Shown piece by piece: positions 1 through 6,662 of a DNA stretch of 39,438 nucleotides. Where the stretch lies: NCBI GenBank assembly GCA_018669845.1, contig JABHSO010000016.1:1-39438 (forward strand), read 5' to 3'. Under the pieces are notes generated by a model, which worked only from the letters and a program-made list of their open reading frames with translations, did no database searches and was not told the DNA's origin. The position numbers and the translations under genes were made by a program. The DNA is from Gammaproteobacteria bacterium. GTDB taxonomy: Bacteria > Pseudomonadota > Gammaproteobacteria > GCA-001735895. Every line of letters begins with the position of its first letter. Within the stretch, counting starts at the first letter, position 1.

Positions 1-450
1 GAAGCCTGGAACAAGTTATCCAAACGCATTGTTACGGTTAGCAAGGGCTGGAGTGAAGCCTACGGTCTTTTTCTTAAAGGTGAAGCAAATATGGTGCTAA
101 GTTATACCACTTCACCGGCTTATCACATCATTGCCGAGAAGGATGAGCGTTTTGCTGCAGCCAAATTTAGTGAAGGTCATTATCAACAAATTGAAGTTGC
201 AGGTTTGCTTAAATCAGGTAAACAAAAAGAACTTTCAAGACAGTTTTTACAATTCATGTTGAGCGAAAAATTTCAGAGAGTTATTCCAGCCACTAACTGG
301 ATGTACCCTGCAATTCTGGCAAAATCCGACTTACCGGCTGGTTTTAATAAACTTATAGATCCTTCTCCATCGTTGTTATTTACAGACCAGGTCATTGCCA
401 GTAATCGAAAAAGCTGGGTCAATGAATGGCTTGAAGCAATGGCTAATTAA
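1..450 (+). CDS. thiB: Thiamine ABC transporter substrate-binding protein, C-terminal part
   Basis: The reading frame is open from base 1, so this is the C-terminal ~149 residues of a gene whose start lies outside the window. It is the periplasmic protein that binds thiamine (and its phosphates) and hands it to ThiP. The run WSEAYGLFLKGEANMVLSYT and the later NWMYPAI closely match E. coli ThiB as I remember it. Eight bases separate its stop from thiP, and thiQ follows, giving the classical thiBPQ order. The signal peptide and any upstream TPP riboswitch cannot be seen here. Confidence 0.93.
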   Translation, partial: EAWNKLSKRIVTVSKGWSEAYGLFLKGEANMVLSYTTSPAYHIIAEKDERFAAAKFSEGHYQQIEVAGLLKSGKQKELSRQFLQFMLSEKFQRVIPATNWMYPAILAKSDLPAGFNKLIDPSPSLLFTDQVIASNRKSWVNEWLEAMAN

Positions 451-458
451 ATCAATCG

Positions 459-2030
459 ATGAACCGCCAGCCCACTTCAGCTTTCTGGGTACTGACCCTG
501 CTCGGGCTGGCGGTACTGATTCCGATGGCCAGCCTGCTGGCGGTTGGTCGCCTGCCGGGGTTTGAACCCGGTGATTTACAGTTCTGGCACAGCAGCTATA
601 TTCGTCGAGTCCTGTTTTTCAGTTTCTGGCAAGCATTTTTATCTACTTTAATAAGCCTGGGACTGGCTCTACTGGTTGCACGCTCTATCGCTTTTCGCGG
701 TAATTTTCCATTACGCAACTTACTACTAAAATTGTTTGGCCTGCCCCTGGTTGTTCCATCCATTGTCGCCGTAATGGGCGTTGTTTCGGTGTACGGTGCT
801 GAAGGCTGGATTCCTCTTGGCCGCTCACTTTACGGCTTAAATGGCATCCTGATTGCCCACGTATTTTTTAATTTACCACTGGCTGTGCGTTTATTATTGC
901 CTGTCTGGCAATCATTACCCGACCACTACTGGCAATTGGCTGAGCAATTACGTTTTACCCCATGGCAACGCTGGGTTCATATCGAATGGCCAGCAATTCG
1001 CGAAAACCTGCCCGGCGTCAGCCTACTGGTTTTCATGTTATGCCTGACCAGCTTTGCGGTGGTGTTAACCCTCGGCGGTGGCCCCAAAAGTTCAACTCTG
1101 GAAGTTGCCATTTACCAGTCTCTTCGTTTTGATTTTGATCCAACTCAAGCGGTGATACTGGCTTTGTTACAATTAAGCTTGTGTCTGGTTGTTGCAGTCA
1201 TAGGTCTCAGTTTGCAAAAATTACCCGAAGTAGAAATCACTATCTCCGCTAGCAATTATGCATGGCACAACAAAAACAGACTGTTTCATAATCTGGTGAT
1301 TTTACTTGCCGCAATATTTGTCGGGCTGCCATTACTAGCAATGATACTCGATGCTATTCGCGGCCCTGTCATTGAAGTAATCTCCGACAACAAACTCTGG
1401 CAGGCAACTGCCTATACCCTGATGATTGGTCTCAGCGCTGCTTTTTGCTCCGTTTTAGCCGGTTGGTTTTTATTACGCAGCAGCAGTGTATTTGCTAACA
1501 GGGGCCAGATTAACAAAGCCAAGTGGATAGAGCTGGCGGGATCTGTTGTTTATGTTGTGCCTCCTCTGGTTTTAGGCACTGGCTATTTTGTATTACTGGC
1601 ACCTCATGTAGATGTATTTGACTGGGTCTTCCCAATCGTCATATTGATCAACGCCATGATGGGTTTACCTTTTGTGATTAAAGTTTTAAGCCCTGCCATG
1701 CGTAAAAACCAGATGCGTTACCAAAACCTATGTTGCAGCCTGGCGCTTCAAGGCTGGCATAAATTCCGCTGGATAGACTGGCCATTACTAAGACGTCCCA
1801 TAGGCCTGGCCGCCGCTCTGGTCTCTGCAATGGCAATGGGTGATCTGGGTGTCATCGCGCTGTTTGGTTCAGTTGACACCACGACTCTTCCACTGATGTT
1901 ATACCAGCAACTTGGCGCTTATCGAATTCCCCAGGCGGCTGTCAGTGCTGTGTTTTTGCTGTTAATGTGCCTACTGGTTTTCTGGTCCCTGGAACGCGGT
2001 TTGGGTGGGAAAGATTATGTTAAAAATTGA
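459..2030 (+). CDS. thiP: Thiamine ABC transporter permease ThiP
   Basis: A 523-residue inner-membrane permease, close to the ~536 usual for ThiP. It has about twelve hydrophobic segments in two homologous halves, each with a binding-protein-dependent transport (EAA-type) loop: around residues 165-190 (WQLAEQLRFTPWQRWVHIEWP) and near 425-445 (CCSLALQGWHKFRWIDWPLL). It forms the membrane channel for thiamine delivered by ThiB, driven by ThiQ. The ATG at 459 is 8 bases after the thiB stop with only a weak ribosome binding site, so translation is probably coupled. Its end overlaps thiQ. Confidence 0.93.
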   Translation: MNRQPTSAFWVLTLLGLAVLIPMASLLAVGRLPGFEPGDLQFWHSSYIRRVLFFSFWQAFLSTLISLGLALLVARSIAFRGNFPLRNLLLKLFGLPLVVPSIVAVMGVVSVYGAEGWIPLGRSLYGLNGILIAHVFFNLPLAVRLLLPVWQSLPDHYWQLAEQLRFTPWQRWVHIEWPAIRENLPGVSLLVFMLCLTSFAVVLTLGGGPKSSTLEVAIYQSLRFDFDPTQAVILALLQLSLCLVVAVIGLSLQKLPEVEITISASNYAWHNKNRLFHNLVILLAAIFVGLPLLAMILDAIRGPVIEVISDNKLWQATAYTLMIGLSAAFCSVLAGWFLLRSSSVFANRGQINKAKWIELAGSVVYVVPPLVLGTGYFVLLAPHVDVFDWVFPIVILINAMMGLPFVIKVLSPAMRKNQMRYQNLCCSLALQGWHKFRWIDWPLLRRPIGLAAALVSAMAMGDLGVIALFGSVDTTTLPLMLYQQLGAYRIPQAAVSAVFLLLMCLLVFWSLERGLGGKDYVKN

Positions 2031-2727
2031 ACAACTTAGTTTTAGCTATCATCAACAACAAGAGCCGGAAATGTTATTTGAACTCACTGCGGTACCCGGT
2101 GAAATTCTAAGTATTATAGGTCCAAGCGGCTGTGGAAAATCAACATTACTCAATTTGATTGCCGGTTTTTTACCCGCACAAAGTGGTCATATAAGTATCG
2201 ATAATGAATTCGTAGAGAAATTAAGCCCGGCAGAGAGACCACTCACCATGGTATTTCAACAGCATAATTTATTCCCTCATCTTGACCTTTATACCAACGT
2301 GGCACTTGGCATCAACCCTTCACTAAAACTGACCAGCAAACAGAAAGATGAAGTATCAGATGCCCTCAAAAAATTAGGGCTATCCGGTCTGGAAAAACGC
2401 AAACCCGGTCAGTTATCAGGTGGTCAAAGGCAACGAGTTGCACTGGCCCGCGCTCTGGTTCGACATCACAAAGTGCTATTACTGGATGAACCTTTTGCAG
2501 CTCTCGGCCCTGCCCTGCGACAGGAACTCATCGAATTACTTAAATCACTGGTTCAACAAAAATCAATGATTGCATTACTGGTCAGCCACCAGCCCGATGA
2601 TGCCCTGCAGGCTTCAGGGCGCACGGCATTTATCCATCAGGGCAGAGTATCTGCAATAGATGAAACCTTCAAACTTCTGAACAATTCAAAAAATAAAGCT
2701 ATCCGCAATTACCTGGGATCATTATGA
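2017..2727 (+). CDS. thiQ: Thiamine ABC transporter ATPase ThiQ
   Basis: The cytoplasmic ATPase that powers ThiP. It shows Walker A GPSGCGKS, Q-loop MVFQQHNLFPHL, signature LSGGQRQRVALARAL, Walker B VLLLDEP and H-loop VSH. I chose the ATG at 2017 (MLKIEQLSF) because ThiQ proteins start this way and a GGGAAAG lies just upstream; a GTG at 2005 would add four residues. It overlaps the end of thiP by 14 bases. The D-loop normally reads SALDP, but here it reads AALGP, so the aspartate is glycine. All other motifs are intact. Confidence 0.93.
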   Translation: MLKIEQLSFSYHQQQEPEMLFELTAVPGEILSIIGPSGCGKSTLLNLIAGFLPAQSGHISIDNEFVEKLSPAERPLTMVFQQHNLFPHLDLYTNVALGINPSLKLTSKQKDEVSDALKKLGLSGLEKRKPGQLSGGQRQRVALARALVRHHKVLLLDEPFAALGPALRQELIELLKSLVQQKSMIALLVSHQPDDALQASGRTAFIHQGRVSAIDETFKLLNNSKNKAIRNYLGSL

Positions 2728-3527
2728 AAAATACCAGAGAGCCATCTCTGAGCCAGGTATTTAAGCGCATCCCGATGCTTGCAGATTATCACCCTGATGA
2801 ATTTACAATCACTGAGTTACCAAGCTATACCAATCAGAATTATCATCTAAAGAACAACTCTGTTGATTTAATTCTGCGACTTCCTCGTGCACAAACCAAC
2901 ATTTACATAAACCGCAAAGCTGAAATCTGTAACGAACAAATCGCTTTTAAGCTGGGCCTGTCACCAATCTGCATATGGCACAACGAGGAGGGAGAAAGTC
3001 TCACACAAACAATTACAAAGAGTAAATCTCCTACTACAGCAGACTTGAGACAAATTGACATGATCCATTTAGTCGCCGAAAGTTTAGGTCAGTTACACAA
3101 CAGTCAGCAGCAGTTTCAGGGACAGGTAGACCTGCAGTCATTATTAAATCGTTATTATGAATTATTAAATATCGAACAACAGAAAAGTTATAGTTTACGT
3201 TTTAAACATGCCAGAACCAGCTTGCAAACACTGGAGTCAGAGTTTAATAAACTGGTGCCTTCACATAATGACCTGAATGAAAACAACCTGTTACTCGACG
3301 CCAATAATAAGTTATGGATGATCGACTGGGAGTATTCATCCATGGCAAGTCCCTACTGGGATCTAGCCACTATTTGTAATTCGGGGGTATACGAAGAAAG
3401 CCATTGCCGGCAATTACTTGCGGCTTATAACAATGCAGAAGACAGACTGAATTTACAAACTTTACAGCAATACCGGGAAATATTATTAGTACTGAATGAT
3501 TGCTGGATGAGCGTCTTCAACGACTAA
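2724..3527 (+). CDS. Choline/aminoglycoside-kinase-fold phosphotransferase, probable thiamine kinase
   Basis: A 267-residue protein of the APH/choline kinase superfamily. It carries the catalytic motif HNDLNENNLLLD (about residues 186-197) and the metal-binding MIDWEYSSMASPYWDLATI that follows. Members phosphorylate small alcohols such as choline, aminoglycosides or thiamine. Its start overlaps the thiQ stop (ATGA), so it is the last gene of the thiamine uptake operon, and its length is close to that of E. coli ThiK (274). A thiamine salvage kinase is therefore the best guess. The substrate is inferred from position, since family motifs alone do not distinguish it from choline kinase. Confidence 0.75.
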   Translation: MKNTREPSLSQVFKRIPMLADYHPDEFTITELPSYTNQNYHLKNNSVDLILRLPRAQTNIYINRKAEICNEQIAFKLGLSPICIWHNEEGESLTQTITKSKSPTTADLRQIDMIHLVAESLGQLHNSQQQFQGQVDLQSLLNRYYELLNIEQQKSYSLRFKHARTSLQTLESEFNKLVPSHNDLNENNLLLDANNKLWMIDWEYSSMASPYWDLATICNSGVYEESHCRQLLAAYNNAEDRLNLQTLQQYREILLVLNDCWMSVFND

Positions 3528-3843
3528 AAACAATTAACAGTTCCACCATCAACTTCGCGACTTATAGAACTTTATACGTTAATATTCTATTTTTTATCTA
3601 TTCAGCGTATTTAAAAAGTCAAAAGATATTCACCACGAAGGCACGAAGTTCACGAAGAGAGACAAATATTGTTATAGATAATCTACTAAATCCGTTTATG
3701 TAATCATTATGAAAAAACTTATTGCCTATTAATGACTTGCCTTCGTGTACTTCGTGCCTTCGTGGTAAAAAATCTTTTTGCGACCTACTATTAAAACTCG
3801 CTAAGTAGTTACCTTTTTTTAAATCATTAACCTGGATACCTGC
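3528..3843. other. Intergenic region before hisC
   Basis: This 316-base stretch separates the thiamine operon from the aminotransferase gene. It is mostly filled by copy 1 of the CACGAAG palindromic element. Short open frames on both strands (3500-3703 plus, 3619-3873 minus) run through the palindrome and have no recognisable product. I saw no convincing promoter, although hisC must be transcribed from here or by read-through. Confidence 0.6.
3602..3779. repeat. CACGAAG palindromic element, copy 1
   Basis: Left arm 3621-3657 (core CACCACGAAGGCACGAAG) and right arm 3741-3778 (CTTCGTGCCTTCGTGG) are near-perfect reverse complements over about 37 bases, separated by ~80 A+T-rich bases. The flank TCAGCGTATTTAAAAAGTC before the left arm is also shared with copy 2 at 4974, so the repeated unit is longer than the palindrome. 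It encodes no protein I can recognise. It resembles a REP/MITE-type non-autonomous repeat. Confidence 0.8.
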
Positions 3844-4905
3844 ATGAGCCAGTACTGGACAGACCTCGTTCACAAATTAGACCCTTACATACCCGGTGAG
3901 CAGCCGCAGGATCAACAGTACGTCAAACTAAATACCAACGAAAATCCTTACCCGCCCTCACCGAAAGTGACGGCAACAATAGATAATTATAACAAAGATC
4001 ATCTGAAGCTTTACCCTGACCCTGAATCAACACAATTACGACAGGCACTGGCTCAACGATTTGGAGTGCAGCAGGACAACGTGTTCGTAGGCAACGGTTC
4101 AGACGAAGTGCTGGCACATAGTTTTCAGGCTTTTTTCAAACAGTCCAAACCTTTAGTTTTTCCAGATTTAAGCTATAGCTTTTACCCTGTGTATTGTGGT
4201 CTGTATGAAATTGAATCTAAAACAATTCCCATCAATGAAGACTTCAGCATCAACATAAACGATTTTGATATTGATAACGGCGGTATCATTATTCCAAACC
4301 CGAATGCACCCACCAGCATGTTGATGCCATTGGCTGATATAGAACAACTTTGCAAAAACAATTCATCGGTGGTCATCATCGATGAAGCCTATATCGATTT
4401 TGGTGGTGAGTCGGCCATTCCGTTAACCAGAAAATACGATAATCTGCTGGTTATTCAGACATTTTCAAAATCTCGCAGCCTGGCAGGATTGCGTCTGGGT
4501 TACGCGATTGGGCATAAAGATTTGATTGAGGGTTTGAACCGGGTTAAAGATTCGTTTAATTCTTATCCGATAGACTCACTGGCCCAGACAGCAGCAGTCA
4601 GTTCTATCGAAGATGACAGTTACTTTCAGCAAACCTGTCAGAAAATCGTTCAAACACGGGAACAGGCTAGCGAACAATTAACCCGACTGGGTTTTAAAGT
4701 TTTACCTTCTGCGGCTAATTTTATTTTTGCCTGCCATGAGAGCAGATCTGCTCAGGAACTCTATTCAGAGCTAAAAAAGGCCGGCGTGCTGGTACGTTAT
4801 TTCAACAAACCCAGAATTGATAACTATCTACGAATCACTATCGGTACAGAACAGGAAATGCAAAAATTAATAGCCACTTTAAGTAAAATTCTTCAACAAA
4901 ACTAA
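3844..4905 (+). CDS. hisC: Histidinol-phosphate aminotransferase family protein
   Basis: A 353-residue PLP-dependent class I/II aminotransferase of the HisC type. It is expected to interconvert histidinol phosphate and imidazole-acetol phosphate with glutamate/2-oxoglutarate in the cytoplasm. Visible motifs are LNTNENPYPPSP near the N-terminus, the GNGSDE turn, NPNAPTS, the IDEAYIDFG aspartate region, and QTFSKSRSLAGLRLGYAIG with the PLP lysine. The C-terminal LRITIGT fits HisC. No other his genes are nearby, so it may be a second HisC paralogue or act on a related substrate. It stands alone between two copies of the same repeat. Confidence 0.87.
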   Translation: MSQYWTDLVHKLDPYIPGEQPQDQQYVKLNTNENPYPPSPKVTATIDNYNKDHLKLYPDPESTQLRQALAQRFGVQQDNVFVGNGSDEVLAHSFQAFFKQSKPLVFPDLSYSFYPVYCGLYEIESKTIPINEDFSININDFDIDNGGIIIPNPNAPTSMLMPLADIEQLCKNNSSVVIIDEAYIDFGGESAIPLTRKYDNLLVIQTFSKSRSLAGLRLGYAIGHKDLIEGLNRVKDSFNSYPIDSLAQTAAVSSIEDDSYFQQTCQKIVQTREQASEQLTRLGFKVLPSAANFIFACHESRSAQELYSELKKAGVLVRYFNKPRIDNYLRITIGTEQEMQKLIATLSKILQQN

Positions 4906-4937
4906 TCCCTGTTTGTTAAAACAAGGACTAGTTTTTA
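4899..4937 (+). terminator. Probable rho-independent terminator of hisC
   Basis: Just over the hisC stop, AAACTAATCCCTGTTT pairs with AAACAAGGACTAGTTT (14 of 16 positions) around a small loop. The hairpin is followed directly by a T-run (GTTTTTATTG). Confidence 0.65.
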
Positions 4938-4973
4938 TTGCTTGAATTTATCACAGATTATTATTGTAACTGC

Positions 4974-5187
4974 TCAGCGTATTCAAAAATGTCAAAAAAT
5001 ATTCACCACGAAGACACGAAGGTACATCATTATTTATCAATAAGTTTTTTAAGATTGAGACAATGACTGATTTATCCAATTACTTTTAGCATTATTTGTT
5101 TTTTTTCGTGAGCTTCGTGACTCGACAATTGCTCCTGCATTGTTCTACCTACGGGCATCCTGCCCTAGTTCGTGGTAAAAAAATTTT
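4974..5187. repeat. CACGAAG palindromic element, copy 2, interrupted
   Basis: The left side (CAGCGTATTCAAAAATGTCA, then ATTCACCACGAAGACACGAA) matches copy 1, including the flank before the palindrome. The right arm begins at about 5104 (TTCGTGAGCTTCGTGACT). It is then broken by 46 foreign bases (5123-5168) and resumes as TTCGTGGTAAAAAAATTTTT. Confidence 0.78.
5123..5168. repeat. 46-base insertion inside palindromic element copy 2
   Basis: Compared with copies 1 and 3, the right arm of copy 2 contains an extra block starting CGACAATTGCTCCTGCATTG. The block ends with its own small hairpin, GGGCA-TCC-TGCCC (5153-5165). Removing it restores a continuous TTCGTGACTTCGTGGT arm like that of copy 3. 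Confidence 0.55.
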
Positions 5188-5224
5188 TAAATATATAGAA
5201 AAATCGAAACTCAAGAGTTACATA

Positions 5225-5830
5225 TTATTTAAAATTTCCACGTAACAAATCGCGTCGAGATAGTTTTTCCTTTACCTGAACTTTCATATCAGATTGCCCT
5301 CTTACAGGTCCGACCCCTGCAGCCATGGGCTCGATAACAGCAAAATCATCCAGATTTATTTCGGGTGTGTCTTCTCCACGCATAACACGGCCCAGCAATT
5401 CTTCATCAACCATATCCTCTTCGGTTAGTTCTTTCTCAACCATCAAACTATCCAGGAATTCCTGTGCCACAGTAACTGCCTGCTCGTGACTGGCAAAATC
5501 CCGCATTGGTGAATACAACGAATGCGTCTGACATGGACCGATACCATCAATATTATTCACCATAAACTTATAGTTTTTTGAGGGAAACTTGTGCGGTTGT
5601 TTATGACCCAGTTCCATGTTACTCCACTCTTCATTCTGCTTTGGCAACATCACAATATTCATTAACCAGGGAGTAATAATGACACCCAGCACCCGGCCCT
5701 GATACAGCTGAAAACCTAATGCCTGAACTTTTATTGCAGAATTAAGAATGGGAATCCCCTGCATTTGCTCAAGATGTATTCGTTCGAAGGTAGCTTCCAG
5801 AACATCAATTATATTTTGTAAATTTTTCAT
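5225..5830 (-). CDS. hybE: [NiFe]-hydrogenase assembly chaperone HybE/HupJ
   Basis: A 201-residue cytoplasmic protein with the HybE/HupJ core: FQLYQGRVLGVIITPWLMNIVML matches the LxxWxGxxLGVLITPWMMxLVLLP pattern of the family, followed by YKFMVNNIDGIGPCQTHSLYSPM. Family members help assemble the cofactor-loaded hydrogenase and Tat-linked export of the heterodimer. It is the last gene of the hyb operon, 4 bases after the HypC paralogue. The C-terminus reads KLSRRDLLRG, a twin-arginine-like string at the wrong end of the protein for an export signal. At ~40 residues longer than E. coli HybE (about 162), it has an extra acidic C-terminal region. Confidence 0.85.
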   Translation of the reverse strand: MKNLQNIIDVLEATFERIHLEQMQGIPILNSAIKVQALGFQLYQGRVLGVIITPWLMNIVMLPKQNEEWSNMELGHKQPHKFPSKNYKFMVNNIDGIGPCQTHSLYSPMRDFASHEQAVTVAQEFLDSLMVEKELTEEDMVDEELLGRVMRGEDTPEINLDDFAVIEPMAAGVGPVRGQSDMKVQVKEKLSRRDLLRGNFK

Positions 5831-5834
5831 CTAT

Positions 5835-6101
5835 TCAGGCTACACCCGGGAAATAATGTTCAATATCAATATCAGCTTCCCCTGACATAATCGCAGACAA
5901 TCCATCCAGTGCCTTGTTGATATTGATGGCATCCTGTTCAGTCAACACTTCTCGAGCAGAACCCAGAAAATTCAATACCCAGCTTCCTTCGGGTTGAGGG
6001 CCTATCAGCATCATGTTGACCTGCTCTTCACCGTTTCGCCCAAGACAGGTAGCCATGAATTCACCCGACTCAACAATCTGTACCGGCACCCCTATGCACA
6101 T
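5835..6101 (-). CDS. hybG: HypC/HupF/HybG-family hydrogenase maturation chaperone
   Basis: An 88-residue HypC-family protein starting MCIGVPVQIVE, with the essential Cys2 that binds the Fe(CN)2CO unit and the large-subunit precursor. It is a second HypC paralogue in the window; the other is at 14537-14776. Its place directly after hybD suggests it is dedicated to the HybC large subunit, as HybG is in E. coli and HupF in rhizobia. The start overlaps the end of hybD by 10 bases, which implies translational coupling. The C-terminal tail (EADIDIEHYFPGVA) is longer than in housekeeping HypC. Confidence 0.88.
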   Translation of the reverse strand: MCIGVPVQIVESGEFMATCLGRNGEEQVNMMLIGPQPEGSWVLNFLGSAREVLTEQDAININKALDGLSAIMSGEADIDIEHYFPGVA

Positions 6102-6640
6102 AAACCTTGTGCTTCCAGCTCGGCTTCCCTACGCCAGTGACCAATCAGTTGCTCACTGCGTTCTTCCAGCTGCACACCCAGATCAGCCAGTTCGTCCACT
6201 AACCGTTTAACCATGGCATCGAGCCCCGCTGCAGCTTCGTTTGTCAGACCCAGTTTATTTTCAAGCGAATGTGGAACCATGCCGATAATAGCAACATGCC
6301 GAGGCACTTCTGCTTTAAGAGTTAACAATGCTAGTAAATCAGAAAGTCCCAGTTGATGATTAGACAGTTTAGTTTGAAAGAAAGCAGGGATATCATCATT
6401 TGCAATACGTACCAGAGTGCCATAAGCATCTCCAGTATTAATCGCATCAGCTACTATTAATTGATCACAATTACGAATGGGATCATACAAACCCATACCT
6501 GTAGTACCCCCATCAATCACCGTAACTCCCTGAGGAATAATGTAGCGATTTTCCAGCTCTTCAACCGCTCGAACACCGACACCTTCATCCTGCATCAGCA
6601 CATTACCCATGCCAATAATTAATATATTTTTACTCGCCAT
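6092..6640 (-). CDS. hybD: Hydrogenase maturation endopeptidase HybD
   Basis: A 182-residue nickel-dependent protease of family M52 that removes the C-terminal peptide of the large subunit after nickel insertion. It starts with the hallmark ILIIGMGNVLMQDEGVGVRA. The three expected nickel ligands are visible: Glu in QDEGVG, Asp in IVADAI, and His in SNHQLG. AGAGGA-like sequence upstream serves as the ribosome binding site. Its target is the 15-residue tail of the adjacent HybC. The C-terminus (QLEERSEQLIGHWRREAELE) is helical and charged and extends past the usual end of the family. Confidence 0.92.
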   Translation of the reverse strand: MASKNILIIGMGNVLMQDEGVGVRAVEELENRYIIPQGVTVIDGGTTGMGLYDPIRNCDQLIVADAINTGDAYGTLVRIANDDIPAFFQTKLSNHQLGLSDLLALLTLKAEVPRHVAIIGMVPHSLENKLGLTNEAAAGLDAMVKRLVDELADLGVQLEERSEQLIGHWRREAELEAQGLCA

Positions 6641-6662
6641 CTCACTACATCCTCTGGTTTGG

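Larger units (their letters stand above)
4906..5224. other. Intergenic region between convergent hisC and hybE
   Basis: A 319-base gap between two converging genes. It holds the hisC terminator and copy 2 of the CACGAAG element with a short insertion in its right arm. I see no gene here and no clear terminator for the minus-strand hydrogenase operon, unless the palindrome itself serves. Confidence 0.6.

Noticed and set aside
853..1047. 64-residue frame inside thiP
   Set aside because: It lies entirely inside a well-supported permease gene in another frame.
3500..3703. Open frame overlapping the end of the putative thiamine kinase, considered as a frameshifted C-terminus
   Set aside because: It runs into the palindromic repeat, has no family-like sequence, and the kinase frame already has normal length.
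3619..3873. 84-residue minus-strand frame between the thi genes and hisC
   Set aside because: It reads through the CACGAAG palindrome and the hisC start; such frames in palindromic repeats are not genes.
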